Assembly: GCF_018863235.1 (NCBI RefSeq)
Contig: NZ_JAHKRS010000007.1
Span: 62,001-126,000 of the forward strand
Reading direction: 5' to 3'
Length of the DNA: 64,000 nt
From: Pseudomaricurvus albidus
GTDB taxonomy: Bacteria > Pseudomonadota > Gammaproteobacteria > Pseudomonadales > Cellvibrionaceae
Shown here piece by piece: positions 39,175-47,140 of the stretch (position 1 is its first letter; every line of letters begins with the position of its first letter). A model generated the notes under the pieces. It did not search any database. It saw only the letters and a program-made list of their open reading frames with translations, and was not told where the DNA came from. A program made the position numbers and the translations under genes.

Positions 39175-39891
39175 ATGAGTGAGTTGCAGGGCGTCTGGAC
39201 GGTAATTGTATTGACGTTAATTGCTGGTTTGGCGATGCCTGCCGGGGCCTTGTTGGCGCAAATTGAACGTATCCAGCCACAATGGCTTGAGGAGGAGTTG
39301 CGTCATACCGTTACCGCCTTTGGCGGTGGGGCGTTATTTTCAGCAGTGGCACTGGTACTGGTGACCGATGGCGTAGAACACCTCTCGGTGATTCACGCGG
39401 TGAGTATGCTTGTGGTGGGTGGATTGGCTTTTATGGGGCTGGATATTTGGCTCTATAAAGTGAATACCCCGGCTACTCAGTTGGCCGCCATGTTGTCCGA
39501 CTTTATTCCCGAGTCACTGGCATTGGGCGCAGCACTGGCTTTTGGCAAGGACACGGCGTTTTTACTGGCTGCGTTGATTACCCTGCAGAATCTGCCTGAG
39601 GGGTTTAATGCTTATCGTGAGCTGTGTCGCAGGCTTCCGGCTGGTCGTATTATCTTTCTCTTTGCGCTGATGGCCGCCTTGGGTCCTGTGGCAGGTGTGA
39701 CGGGTTACGTGTGGCTGGTAGAAGAGCATCAACTACTGGCCAGTATCATGTTGTTTGCCGCAGGAGGCATTCTTTATTCCGTTTTTCAGGACATTGCTCC
39801 ACAGGTGAAGCTGGAAAAACACTGGTGGCCACCCATGGGGGCGGTACTGGGGTTTGGTTTGGGGTTGGTTGGCTATATGTTGACTGCCTGA
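39175..39891 (+). CDS. ZIP-family metal transporter
   Basis: A 238-residue inner-membrane protein with seven or eight helices. The ZIP metal site is recognisable in SDFIPESLALGAALAFG (about residues 108-124, in place of HNxPEG) and in TLQNLPEGFNAYRELC (about residues 146-160). ZIP proteins let divalent metals such as Zn, Fe or Mn into the cytoplasm. It diverges from the ferritin-like gene. The central loop lacks the usual His cluster. The ATG at 39175 has no strong ribosome binding site directly upstream. Metal specificity is not predictable. Confidence 0.87.
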   Translation: MSELQGVWTVIVLTLIAGLAMPAGALLAQIERIQPQWLEEELRHTVTAFGGGALFSAVALVLVTDGVEHLSVIHAVSMLVVGGLAFMGLDIWLYKVNTPATQLAAMLSDFIPESLALGAALAFGKDTAFLLAALITLQNLPEGFNAYRELCRRLPAGRIIFLFALMAALGPVAGVTGYVWLVEEHQLLASIMLFAAGGILYSVFQDIAPQVKLEKHWWPPMGAVLGFGLGLVGYMLTA

Positions 39892-39984
39892 TTGGTGATG
39901 ACATCAGGCTGACGTTTGTCAGTGGACATCATGGTATGATAGCCGCTGCTTTCTCTCTTCACGCCCTTACCTGTAGGTTACATT

Positions 39985-41373
39985 GTGCAAAATCCTTCGT
40001 TTGACCAGCTGCAACTCCCCGTCGATCTTTATGAAAACCTGAAATCGCTGGACTATCACACAATGACGCCGGTGCAGGCGCAAAGCTTGCCCCTGGTGCT
40101 GGAGGGCAAGGATGTGATTGCCCAGGCGAAAACCGGTTCTGGCAAGACGGTGGCCTTTGGGCTCGGTTTGCTGGCTCAGCTGGATGTCAAAAAATTCCGT
40201 GTTCAGGCTCTGGTGCTATGCCCCACACGCGAGTTGGCGGATCAGGTGGCCCGTGAGATCCGCAAGCTGGCGCGTGGTATTCACAATGTCAAAGTGCTGA
40301 CCCTGTGTGGTGGCATGCCTTTCGGCCCCCAGATTGGCTCGCTGGAACATGGTGCCCATATCGTAGTCGGAACTCCGGGACGAATTGAGGAACATCTGCG
40401 CAAAGAGCGCTTGAATGTGGATCATGTACAAACGCTGGTGCTCGACGAAGCGGATCGCATGTTGGATATGGGCTTCCAGGCCAGCCTTGAAGCCATTGTG
40501 GCTCCCATCCCGAAACAGCGTCAGACTCTGTTGTTCAGCGCGACCTTTCCGGAGGCAATAGAAAGTATTGCCCGCAATGTTATGCGCGAGCCGGAGCGGG
40601 TGACGGTAGAAAGCCCTACTGAAGAGTCCACCATCACTCAATTCTTCTACCCCGTTGACAGCGAAGATCACCGACGTCAGGCGGTCGGGTTGTTGCTGAT
40701 GCAGGATAAGGCCGCTTCGGCGATTGTGTTCTGTAATACCAAACGCGAATGTCAGGAGGTGGCCACGGAGCTGTCGAATCAAGGCTTCTCTGCGCTGGCT
40801 TTGCACGGTGATCTGGAGCAGCGGGAACGTGATCAGGTGCTGGTGCGTTTTGCCAACAAAAGTGTTTCCGTACTGGTGGCCACCGACGTGGCGGCACGAG
40901 GACTGGACATTGAAGATCTGGATACGGTGATTAACTATCACATTGCCCGCGACCCGGAAGTGCATGTGCATCGCGTAGGTCGTACTGGCCGCGCCGGCAG
41001 TCACGGTCGCGCTCATACCCTCTACAGTGACAAGGAAAACTTCAAATTACGGTTGCTGGAAGAAGAGCAGGGGATTGCGGTTGAGCGGGAAATTCTGCCT
41101 CCGGCGTCTCTGCTGAACGACCAGCCCCGCCGGCCGGCAATGGTGACATTGCAGATCGACGGTGGAAAAAAGAACAAGGTGCGGCCAGGGGATATTCTGG
41201 GAGCCTTGACCGGTGATGGTGGCGTGCAGGGAAGTGACGTAGGCAAGATTCAGGTGTTTCCCATGAGTTCTTATGTGGCGGTAAAGCGGGAAGTGGTCAA
41301 AACGGCTCTCCAGAAGCTGGGCGCCGGCAAATTAAAAGGCCGGAATTTCCGGGTCAGAAAGCTCGGTCGTTAA
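39985..41373 (+). CDS. dbpA: ATP-dependent RNA helicase DbpA
   Basis: A 462-residue DEAD-box helicase starting at a GTG (39985). Motifs in order: Q motif MTPVQAQSLPLVLEGKDV, Walker A AKTGSGKTVAFGLG, PTRELADQVAREI, GTPGR, DEAD in VLDEADRMLDMGFQ, SAT in LLFSATFPEAI, and RGLDI plus HRVGRTGRAG at the end of the core. The C-terminal 75 residues (MVTLQIDGGKKNKVRPGDIL GALTGDGG...) are the DbpA RNA-binding domain. That domain recognises hairpin 92 of 23S rRNA, so the protein acts in 50S ribosome assembly. Length matches E. coli DbpA (457). It appears to be monocistronic or cotranscribed with the next small gene 18 bp on. Confidence 0.96.
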   Translation: MQNPSFDQLQLPVDLYENLKSLDYHTMTPVQAQSLPLVLEGKDVIAQAKTGSGKTVAFGLGLLAQLDVKKFRVQALVLCPTRELADQVAREIRKLARGIHNVKVLTLCGGMPFGPQIGSLEHGAHIVVGTPGRIEEHLRKERLNVDHVQTLVLDEADRMLDMGFQASLEAIVAPIPKQRQTLLFSATFPEAIESIARNVMREPERVTVESPTEESTITQFFYPVDSEDHRRQAVGLLLMQDKAASAIVFCNTKRECQEVATELSNQGFSALALHGDLEQRERDQVLVRFANKSVSVLVATDVAARGLDIEDLDTVINYHIARDPEVHVHRVGRTGRAGSHGRAHTLYSDKENFKLRLLEEEQGIAVEREILPPASLLNDQPRRPAMVTLQIDGGKKNKVRPGDILGALTGDGGVQGSDVGKIQVFPMSSYVAVKREVVKTALQKLGAGKLKGRNFRVRKLGR

Positions 41374-41391
41374 GTCAAAGATTACTGATCA

Positions 41392-41760
41392 ATGTTGCAT
41401 TTGGTATTGCATGCCGTGGTTCCGCTGCTGATTGCGTTGACCTTCTCACGCAAGGAGTGGCTCAAGATATGGTTGATCCTGATGGCCACCATGCTGGTCG
41501 ATCTGGATCACCTGCTGGCGTCCCCAATTTATGACCCCAATCGCTGTAGCATCGGTTTTCATCCGCTGCATCAGTGGTTCGCGATTGTGCTGTATGGGGT
41601 GCTCTGTGTTCTACCAGTCGGGCGGTGGGCACATGTTTCAAACCCCTATGTGAATGCCATTTTGCGCAATTTGCGATGGATTGGTCTGGGGCTCATCATC
41701 CACATGGTGCTCGATTCCATCGATTGCCAGGTCACCAATGGAGTCTGGTATCAGTCTTAG
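41392..41760 (+). CDS. DUF6122 family membrane protein
   Basis: A 122-residue integral membrane protein with about four helices (LHLVLHAVVPLLIALTFS, WLKIWLILMATMLVDLDHLL, WFAIVLYGVLCVLPVGRW, WIGLGLIIHMVLDSIDCQ). Conserved HxxxH-like and Asp/His residues (VLHAVVP, DLDHLLASPIYDP, GFHPLHQW, HMVLDSIDC) are the DUF6122 pattern and suggest a metal-binding or hydrolase-like site within the membrane. Function is unknown. It lies 18 bp after dbpA. Confidence 0.83.
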   Translation: MLHLVLHAVVPLLIALTFSRKEWLKIWLILMATMLVDLDHLLASPIYDPNRCSIGFHPLHQWFAIVLYGVLCVLPVGRWAHVSNPYVNAILRNLRWIGLGLIIHMVLDSIDCQVTNGVWYQS

Positions 41761-42003
41761 GCTGAGCGGGCTGTTTCAGCAGTGGCGGCCCTGTATTTTC
41801 TTAAATTTGACCCTGTGATAGTCTTGGCGGGTCGCAAACATCACGACGTAAAACTCTGACGTCCGTTGCAGGTACAGGGCCTGTGGCGAGAGCACTTCCT
41901 TGTGCATTCCTGTTTGACGGGGGTTCTCGGGTTTTACCTTCAGTATTTTCTCTGACTGTTAGGCTCGCGCTGCCCTATTTGACGGCAATTTGAGGAGACG
42001 TTC

Positions 42004-42933
42004 GTGCCAACTTCAAACCTATTTGGAGCTGAAAGCAATACTTTCAGTAATATCTTTACCTATATGGGACTGCCATTGTCCCGTGAACTTTGCGATGAAT
42101 TGGATGCCGTGGTGATGGGGGTGCCCTATGACCTGGCCACCACCGGTCGTTCCGGAACCCGCTATGGTCCCACGGCCATTCGTCAGGCTTCGGCTCAGCT
42201 GCGCTGGGAAGAAAAGCGTTTTCCCTGGCGGTTTGTGCTGGGTGACCGATTGAACGTTCAGGATTACGGTGATATTGATTATCAGGAAGGCAACAGCGAA
42301 GAGATGTTGTCTCTGGTGCAAGCCCATGCCCATCGCATTATTTCGGCCGGCAAAACCCTGATGACATTGGGTGGAGATCACTTCATTTCTCTGCCGTTAT
42401 TACGAGCGGTCAATCAGACTCATGGCAAGGTGGCACTGTTGCATTTCGATGCCCACACCGACACTGAAGCCACTGACGCCAAGTACAATCATGGCGCCAT
42501 GTTTTACCACGCCGACAAAGAGGGACTCTACGATCCCGAGCACAGCGTGCAGGTGGGAATCCGCACCGAGTACGATTACGACACCCACAGCATGACGGTG
42601 CTGGACGGCAGCTGGGTCAATAATCACAGCGTCGATCAGGTTGTTGAGCGCATCAATTCGGTCATAGGTGACCGTCCGGTGTATCTGAGTTTTGATATTG
42701 ACTGTCTTGATCCTGCCTTTGCACCGGGAACCGGTACGCCAGTGGCGGGGGGGCTGACCAGTGATCGAGCATTGCAAATTATCCGCGGCCTTGGACAACT
42801 GAATATCGTTGGCATGGATTTAATGGAGGTTTCTCCCGCTTACGATCATGCTGATGTCACGTCATTGGCTGCGGCGACGTTGGTTCTGGATATGTTGTAT
42901 CTATTGGCCAGCAGGAAACCGGACAAGGCGTGA
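42004..42933 (+). CDS. speB: Agmatinase
   Basis: A 309-residue ureohydrolase that splits agmatine into putrescine and urea in the cytoplasm. The two-manganese site is in LGGDHFISLPLLRAV, LLHFDAHTDTEATDAKYNHG and YLSFDIDCLDPAFAPGTGTP. VSPAYDHADVTSLAAA closes the family signature. The start is a GTG at 42004 with TTTGAGGAG about 6 bases upstream. Length matches E. coli SpeB (306). No speA or speC gene is in the window, so agmatine comes from elsewhere. The 243 bp before it carry no obvious element. A strong terminator follows at 42976. Confidence 0.96.
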   Translation: MPTSNLFGAESNTFSNIFTYMGLPLSRELCDELDAVVMGVPYDLATTGRSGTRYGPTAIRQASAQLRWEEKRFPWRFVLGDRLNVQDYGDIDYQEGNSEEMLSLVQAHAHRIISAGKTLMTLGGDHFISLPLLRAVNQTHGKVALLHFDAHTDTEATDAKYNHGAMFYHADKEGLYDPEHSVQVGIRTEYDYDTHSMTVLDGSWVNNHSVDQVVERINSVIGDRPVYLSFDIDCLDPAFAPGTGTPVAGGLTSDRALQIIRGLGQLNIVGMDLMEVSPAYDHADVTSLAAATLVLDMLYLLASRKPDKA

Positions 42934-42975
42934 TGCGGAAACGTCGCCCGCTCTAAACGGGTATGCCTTTAAATC

Positions 42976-43013
42976 AAAAAGCCCTGCCAATCGATCGTTG
43001 GCGGGGCTTTTTT
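42976..43013. terminator. Bidirectional rho-independent terminator, speB / pqi operon
   Basis: AAAAAGCCCTGCCAA and TTGGCGGGGCTTTTT pair over 15 bp with one G-T type mismatch and a 7-bp loop, followed by TTT on the plus strand and TTTTTGATTT on the minus strand. It ends speB and can also end the pqi operon, whose last stop is at 43054. Confidence 0.9.
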
Positions 43014-43053
43014 GTTTATCATTCCTACACTTTTCTGCAATGGCTGGTTGTGG

Positions 43054-43689
43054 TCATTGCGCCGGGAGGCTTTGCGCGATGGCGCTGGCCAGATTGGTCA
43101 GCAGTTGTTTTTCTGCGGCAACCAATGCGTCATAGCCGTCTTCGGCCAACGGCAGCGTATCGTTAAAAGCAAACACTTGCGGTGTGGTTGAGCGACCGCT
43201 GGGGAGCACAGATGGGCGGAGCGACCAGGAGGCTTCCAGTATGACATCGCCGTTTTCCTGCCCGTGGAGTTGCTCAATGTGTATGTCGATTGTCGTGTGG
43301 GCGTTGGACAATGAGAGTGCGGGGCCGGTGATCTCGGCACCATAGAGATCTGAGATAGAGCGGCTTAAAAAGCGCGGTATGCTGTTGTTCAGCGGTTCCG
43401 ACCATTGATGGTAGCGAGCAGCAACGATACGCTGATTGTCGGTTTCCATGATCAGTCCGCTCTGGTTTAAATAGGGCGCGACCTGAACGGAAGCCAGATG
43501 AATCGGAGCCAGTTGTCTGGGTGTTACTTTGGCGGCCGAGCTGTCGTTGGTGAACGTGGACGATTCGGTACGCAGCAAATAGTACTGAGTTGCTTGAGGT
43601 TTGGCTCCGCCGAAACAGGCGCTCAACAGGCAGCAGGACAAAACCAGAGCACACGCGCGAAAAGTGGATGCAGGCAGTGAACGGTTCAT
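43054..43689 (-). CDS. pqiC: PqiC-like outer-membrane lipoprotein of the Pqi lipid transport system
   Basis: A 211-residue lipoprotein with lipobox in ALVLSCCLLSACFGG (Cys about residue 25). The mature domain (QYYLLRTESST, LAPIHLASVQVAPYLNQSGL, RIVAARYHQWSEPLNNSIPR FLSRSI) is the ABC-transport auxiliary component family. In E. coli PqiC forms an outer-membrane ring that meets the PqiB needle. It overlaps the end of pqiB by 4 bp (ATGA) and is the last gene of the operon before the shared terminator. Length is comparable with E. coli PqiC (187). Confidence 0.9.
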   Translation of the reverse strand: MNRSLPASTFRACALVLSCCLLSACFGGAKPQATQYYLLRTESSTFTNDSSAAKVTPRQLAPIHLASVQVAPYLNQSGLIMETDNQRIVAARYHQWSEPLNNSIPRFLSRSISDLYGAEITGPALSLSNAHTTIDIHIEQLHGQENGDVILEASWSLRPSVLPSGRSTTPQVFAFNDTLPLAEDGYDALVAAEKQLLTNLASAIAQSLPAQ

Positions 43690-45224
43690 TCTTTTTTGGC
43701 CTCGGGAAGTAAGTCTTCATGCTCAGCGACGGGCAGCAATTGAGCCGAATTGTTGAGTGAATTGGACAGGTCCTGAATGTTTTTTAGGGTGGTATCCAGT
43801 TCGATCAGGCTGGAATTCACTTTCTCTGGCAGGGATTGCATTTGCGGAGAACCCAGGAGGGTGTCAACTCTTAACAGGGTCTGATCGAGTTGGTTGAGGG
43901 CGTGGTTGGCATTGCCCACGGTTTGTTCCAGTGGCAGTTGATTGAATTTGTTCAGCAGTTGCGTCAGAGAATCCTGCAACTGGGCGATGCCACCAGCAAT
44001 GGTGGGAATCTGGCGGTATTGATTGAAATCTTCAACATCGACGTCTGGATCGTTGGGGTAAAAATCCAGATCAATGAGTTGGTTTCCGGTAATCAAATTG
44101 CCGGTTTTAAGAGAAGCCCGAAGACCATTTTTCACACTCGACTGCATGGTGCTTTTGAGTTCTTCCGCAGACTCAGGGCGATCTTCCATGCCGAGGCGTG
44201 CGGGTTCGACATAAAATAATACTGGAATGGGCTCACCACTGTCGTGAGAGCTGCGGGCGGACATTTCTTTGAGCAGAACTTTTTCCACTTGCCCCACGGG
44301 AATACCTCGGTAGGTGACAGGAGCGCCGGGGGACAGGCCTCCGATGGGCTGTCTAAATGAGGCAACGTAATAGAGTTTTTGTCTGTAATGTCGTTCCAGG
44401 GTTTTTTCTTTGGAGTCGTAGAGCCGGAAAAGGGTGTTGTCTTTCACCGGTTCGCCGGGTTGTAAGTGGGGAGGCAAACTGAAGGCCAAACCGCCGGTCA
44501 GCAGGGTATCCAGTGAGCCCAAACTGACATCGAAGCCTCGGGCGGACGCTTTCATGGAAACACCGCTGATATCCCAGAAGCGCACGTTTTCTGTCACCAG
44601 GTGATGAAAGGGGGCTTTGATAAAAATGTCGTACTTGATGGTTTGACTTTTTTCGTCGAGCTTCATGCTCTCCACGCCACCAACCTGGTACCCATTAAAC
44701 ACTACGGCATCGCCGGTACTGATCGATGAAGTGTTTTTGCTTTCCAGTACCAGTCGGACGCCGGGGGCGTTGACATCGGTCAGGGGCGGGGTCTCCAGTC
44801 CAGTGAAAGAGCGTTCTTCCTTGTTGCTGCTGCCCGGCAGCACTTTGATGTAAGCACCGGACAGCAGGGTATTCAATCCGCTCACGCCACTGGCGCCAAC
44901 ACGGGCCCGCTCTACCCAAAACTGGGTGTCTTGTTTCAACAGATTCGAGTATTGCTTTTCCAGCGAGGCATTGACGATCACGCCTGAGACGTCGGAGGCG
45001 AGCTCAATGGAGTTCACCACACCAATGTCGACGCTCAGAAGTTTGATTTTGGTTTTCCCGGCGACAAGATCGTCGGCATTATCAAAGTGAATCTGAAAAC
45101 TGGGTCCTTGGTGCGTGTAGTTGTAAAACAGCATCCATAGGCCCAGCCCCAGTGCCACCAGAGGGATTATCCAGATTTTGGATATTCCATGTCTGCGGTG
45201 AACGTTTGCTTGGGTTTCACTCAT
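43686..45224 (-). CDS. pqiB: PqiB, multi-MCE-domain lipid transport protein
   Basis: A 512-residue periplasmic protein anchored by one N-terminal helix (KIWIIPLVALGLGLWMLFYN, residues 15-34) with three MCE domains. They begin near FQIHFDNADDLVAGKTKIKL, GVRLVLESKNTSSISTGDAV and LYYVASFRQPIGGLSPGAPV. A long C-terminal helical region (LTQLLNKFNQLPLEQTVGNA onward) forms the needle in E. coli PqiB, a hexameric tunnel spanning the periplasm for lipids. E. coli PqiB is 546 residues. The start overlaps the second pqiA gene by 4 bp. Confidence 0.94.
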   Translation of the reverse strand: MSETQANVHRRHGISKIWIIPLVALGLGLWMLFYNYTHQGPSFQIHFDNADDLVAGKTKIKLLSVDIGVVNSIELASDVSGVIVNASLEKQYSNLLKQDTQFWVERARVGASGVSGLNTLLSGAYIKVLPGSSNKEERSFTGLETPPLTDVNAPGVRLVLESKNTSSISTGDAVVFNGYQVGGVESMKLDEKSQTIKYDIFIKAPFHHLVTENVRFWDISGVSMKASARGFDVSLGSLDTLLTGGLAFSLPPHLQPGEPVKDNTLFRLYDSKEKTLERHYRQKLYYVASFRQPIGGLSPGAPVTYRGIPVGQVEKVLLKEMSARSSHDSGEPIPVLFYVEPARLGMEDRPESAEELKSTMQSSVKNGLRASLKTGNLITGNQLIDLDFYPNDPDVDVEDFNQYRQIPTIAGGIAQLQDSLTQLLNKFNQLPLEQTVGNANHALNQLDQTLLRVDTLLGSPQMQSLPEKVNSSLIELDTTLKNIQDLSNSLNNSAQLLPVAEHEDLLPEAKKE

Positions 45225-45946
45225 GTAGTTCTCCGAGGGGGTGTGTCATGGGCGTTGTCTGTATTGTGGCGGGGTTCACTGCCGGTGCCGTGATCCGCAG
45301 GAGGTAAGGGGTTTGCTGTGTTGGGCGGTTGTCTTTGATCCCAGATCAGACGGGAGTCAAAGCTTTCGGCTGCAATCATAGTGATGATCACCACCGCGCA
45401 AAAAGAGACCCCGGCGATACCGGGTTCCACGGTCATTAATCCCTGAATTTGCACCAGGGCCACCAGAATGGACACCACGAAAACATCCACCATGGACCAC
45501 TTCCCCATAAATTCGGCGATGCGGAACAGTTGTGTTTGCCTTTTCAGGTTGGAGGCATCACACAACCCCTGAGCATCAATGGTGCTCACCGCCCAGCACA
45601 GGTAAAAAAAGGCGAGTAATTTGGCCAGAGGCACAATCACACTGGCCAGAAAAATAATCGTCGCGACGGGGTAGGCACCCATATCGATGAGAGTCATGAT
45701 GCCTCCCAAAATGGTGCTGGGTTCAGATTGCCCGACATAGCTGGTGATCATGATGGGGTAGATGTTTGCGGGTATGTACAGCACGCTGGCTGTGATCAAC
45801 AGCGCCAGTGTGCGTTGAATACTGCTTCTTTTGCGAGGGTGCAGAGATGAGTGGCAGCGGGGGCAGTGGGTCATTTCAATGGGACTGACCTTGTAACAGG
45901 TATGGCAGGCGGCTTTTTCCTGCGATATGGCGGAAGCGTGGCTCAT
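45221..45946 (-). CDS. pqiA: PqiA domain protein, C-terminal half equivalent
   Basis: A 241-residue inner-membrane protein with an N-terminal zinc ribbon (CHTCYKVSPIEMTHCPRCHS, residues 15-34) followed by four helices (TLALLITASVLYIPANIYPI, VATIIFLASVIVPLAKLLAF, MVDVFVVSILVALVQIQGLM, GVSFCAVVIITMIAAESF). E. coli PqiA (about 417 aa) contains two such modules in one chain; here each is its own gene. The inner-membrane PqiA works with PqiB. It overlaps the preceding gene by 4 bp (ATGA). Confidence 0.92.
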   Translation of the reverse strand: MSHASAISQEKAACHTCYKVSPIEMTHCPRCHSSLHPRKRSSIQRTLALLITASVLYIPANIYPIMITSYVGQSEPSTILGGIMTLIDMGAYPVATIIFLASVIVPLAKLLAFFYLCWAVSTIDAQGLCDASNLKRQTQLFRIAEFMGKWSMVDVFVVSILVALVQIQGLMTVEPGIAGVSFCAVVIITMIAAESFDSRLIWDQRQPPNTANPLPPADHGTGSEPRHNTDNAHDTPPRRTT

Positions 45947-46650
45947 GAGGCTCTATCGCCTGCGGAGTCTGTGTGGTCATGCTTGATGCCGCTCTGCTGC
46001 ACAGTATCGGATTCGGTACTGGTCAGCGTCTCAATGGCTCTCCAGCATTCCAGTCTGTCCATGGCGGACTGCATCAGGGTAAAACAGATGGCAAAGGCAA
46101 CGTAGGCCCAGAAGGCGATGCCGAGACCAATGGAAGCCATGGTCATGAGCTTGACCAGACTGACCACCAGAGCAATCAGAAACACGTCCACCATGCACCA
46201 GCTCTGGAGAGTAAAAACCAGTCGTCCGGAGGAAATCAACCAGGGCGCGGGTTTGGCGAGTTTTAACGGAATATACAGCATCAGTACCAGCACCAATTGC
46301 GTCATGGGCAAAAGGAGAATGAAGGAACAAACCAGCAGAGCCAGAATCGGCATGCCGTCGTGGAGCAGTGAGATCGACGTGCTGGGCAGGGTGATGACGT
46401 TTTCGGCTCCGGCAGCTCGCAGCGACAAAAAAGGCAGCAGGTTGGCGGCGATCAACAGCACGAACGCGGTGATGGCATAGGCAATAACCTTATCGAGGCT
46501 ATTGGGCAGGCATTGGCTGAGTGGTAGTCCACACTCGGAGCAATAGGCCGTGTCGCCCGGCTGTAATACCGGAACTCGGGTCAGGCCATCGCAGGATGGG
46601 CAACCAATCAGCTCTGCTTTATGGTTGTGAGGCGTGGCGATGAACTGCAT
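45943..46650 (-). CDS. pqiA: PqiA domain protein, N-terminal half equivalent
   Basis: A 235-residue inner-membrane protein with a zinc ribbon (CPSCDGLTRVPVLQ...YCSECG, Cys at about 18, 21, 38 and 41) and four helices (VIAYAITAFVLLIAANLLPF, PILALLVCSFILLLPMTQLV, MVDVFLIALVVSLVKLMTMA, GIAFWAYVAFAICFTLMQSA). It is the first gene of the pqiA-pqiA-pqiB-pqiC operon. The MVDVF motif recurs in the second PqiA protein, so the two modules are related by duplication. Its promoter lies in the 146 bp after yqcC; no SoxS or other site was recognised. Confidence 0.92.
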   Translation of the reverse strand: MQFIATPHNHKAELIGCPSCDGLTRVPVLQPGDTAYCSECGLPLSQCLPNSLDKVIAYAITAFVLLIAANLLPFLSLRAAGAENVITLPSTSISLLHDGMPILALLVCSFILLLPMTQLVLVLMLYIPLKLAKPAPWLISSGRLVFTLQSWCMVDVFLIALVVSLVKLMTMASIGLGIAFWAYVAFAICFTLMQSAMDRLECWRAIETLTSTESDTVQQSGIKHDHTDSAGDRAS

Positions 46651-46796
46651 CTGGCTCTTTGATTGTGGTTGAGTGGTTATTGAGAGATTTGATGTAAACG
46701 TAGGGACAGTTCTGCCCGAAGTATAGCTTTTACCTTACCAGAGGGCGAACACAGGCTTTTCCCGGTGCCCTAGTATGCAATACAGGTGTCTCTGAG

Positions 46797-47114
46797 TCAG
46801 GAATGACTCAAAAGTTCATCAATATGGGTAAGTAAGTTGATCAATGCCTGGCCGTTTTGGGAGGTGTGTCGGAAATACTCTTCAGCGATGGGTGCAATAC
46901 CGCATTTTTTCGGCAGCGGCTGCTCGTGAATAATCATCATATGCAGGCGAGGCAGGAAAATAAATTGCAGCCACTGAGGCAGTCTCAGTGTGTCGATACA
47001 AAATGGCTGGGTGCTGGCCAGGGCTTCAGCGGAGGGCGGCGTGCTGTCCCATTCATCGAGAATCTTGAGTTCGTGTTCTATATCGGCCAGGGCCTGTAGC
47101 AATTGGGTTCTCAT
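46797..47114 (-). CDS. yqcC: YqcC family protein (DUF446)
   Basis: A 105-residue helical cytoplasmic protein. LLQALADIEHELKILDEWDS, FCIDTLRLPQWLQFIFLPRL and EQPLPKKCGIAPIAEEYFRH are the YqcC/DUF446 pattern. In other gammaproteobacteria yqcC often neighbours the pseudouridine synthase gene truC; that gene is not here. Structure is known for the family, function is not. It is 26 bp after dinG on the same strand. Confidence 0.9.
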   Translation of the reverse strand: MRTQLLQALADIEHELKILDEWDSTPPSAEALASTQPFCIDTLRLPQWLQFIFLPRLHMMIIHEQPLPKKCGIAPIAEEYFRHTSQNGQALINLLTHIDELLSHS

Positions 47115-47140
47115 GGGGTTCTCAGACTGAGGTGCCGCGC

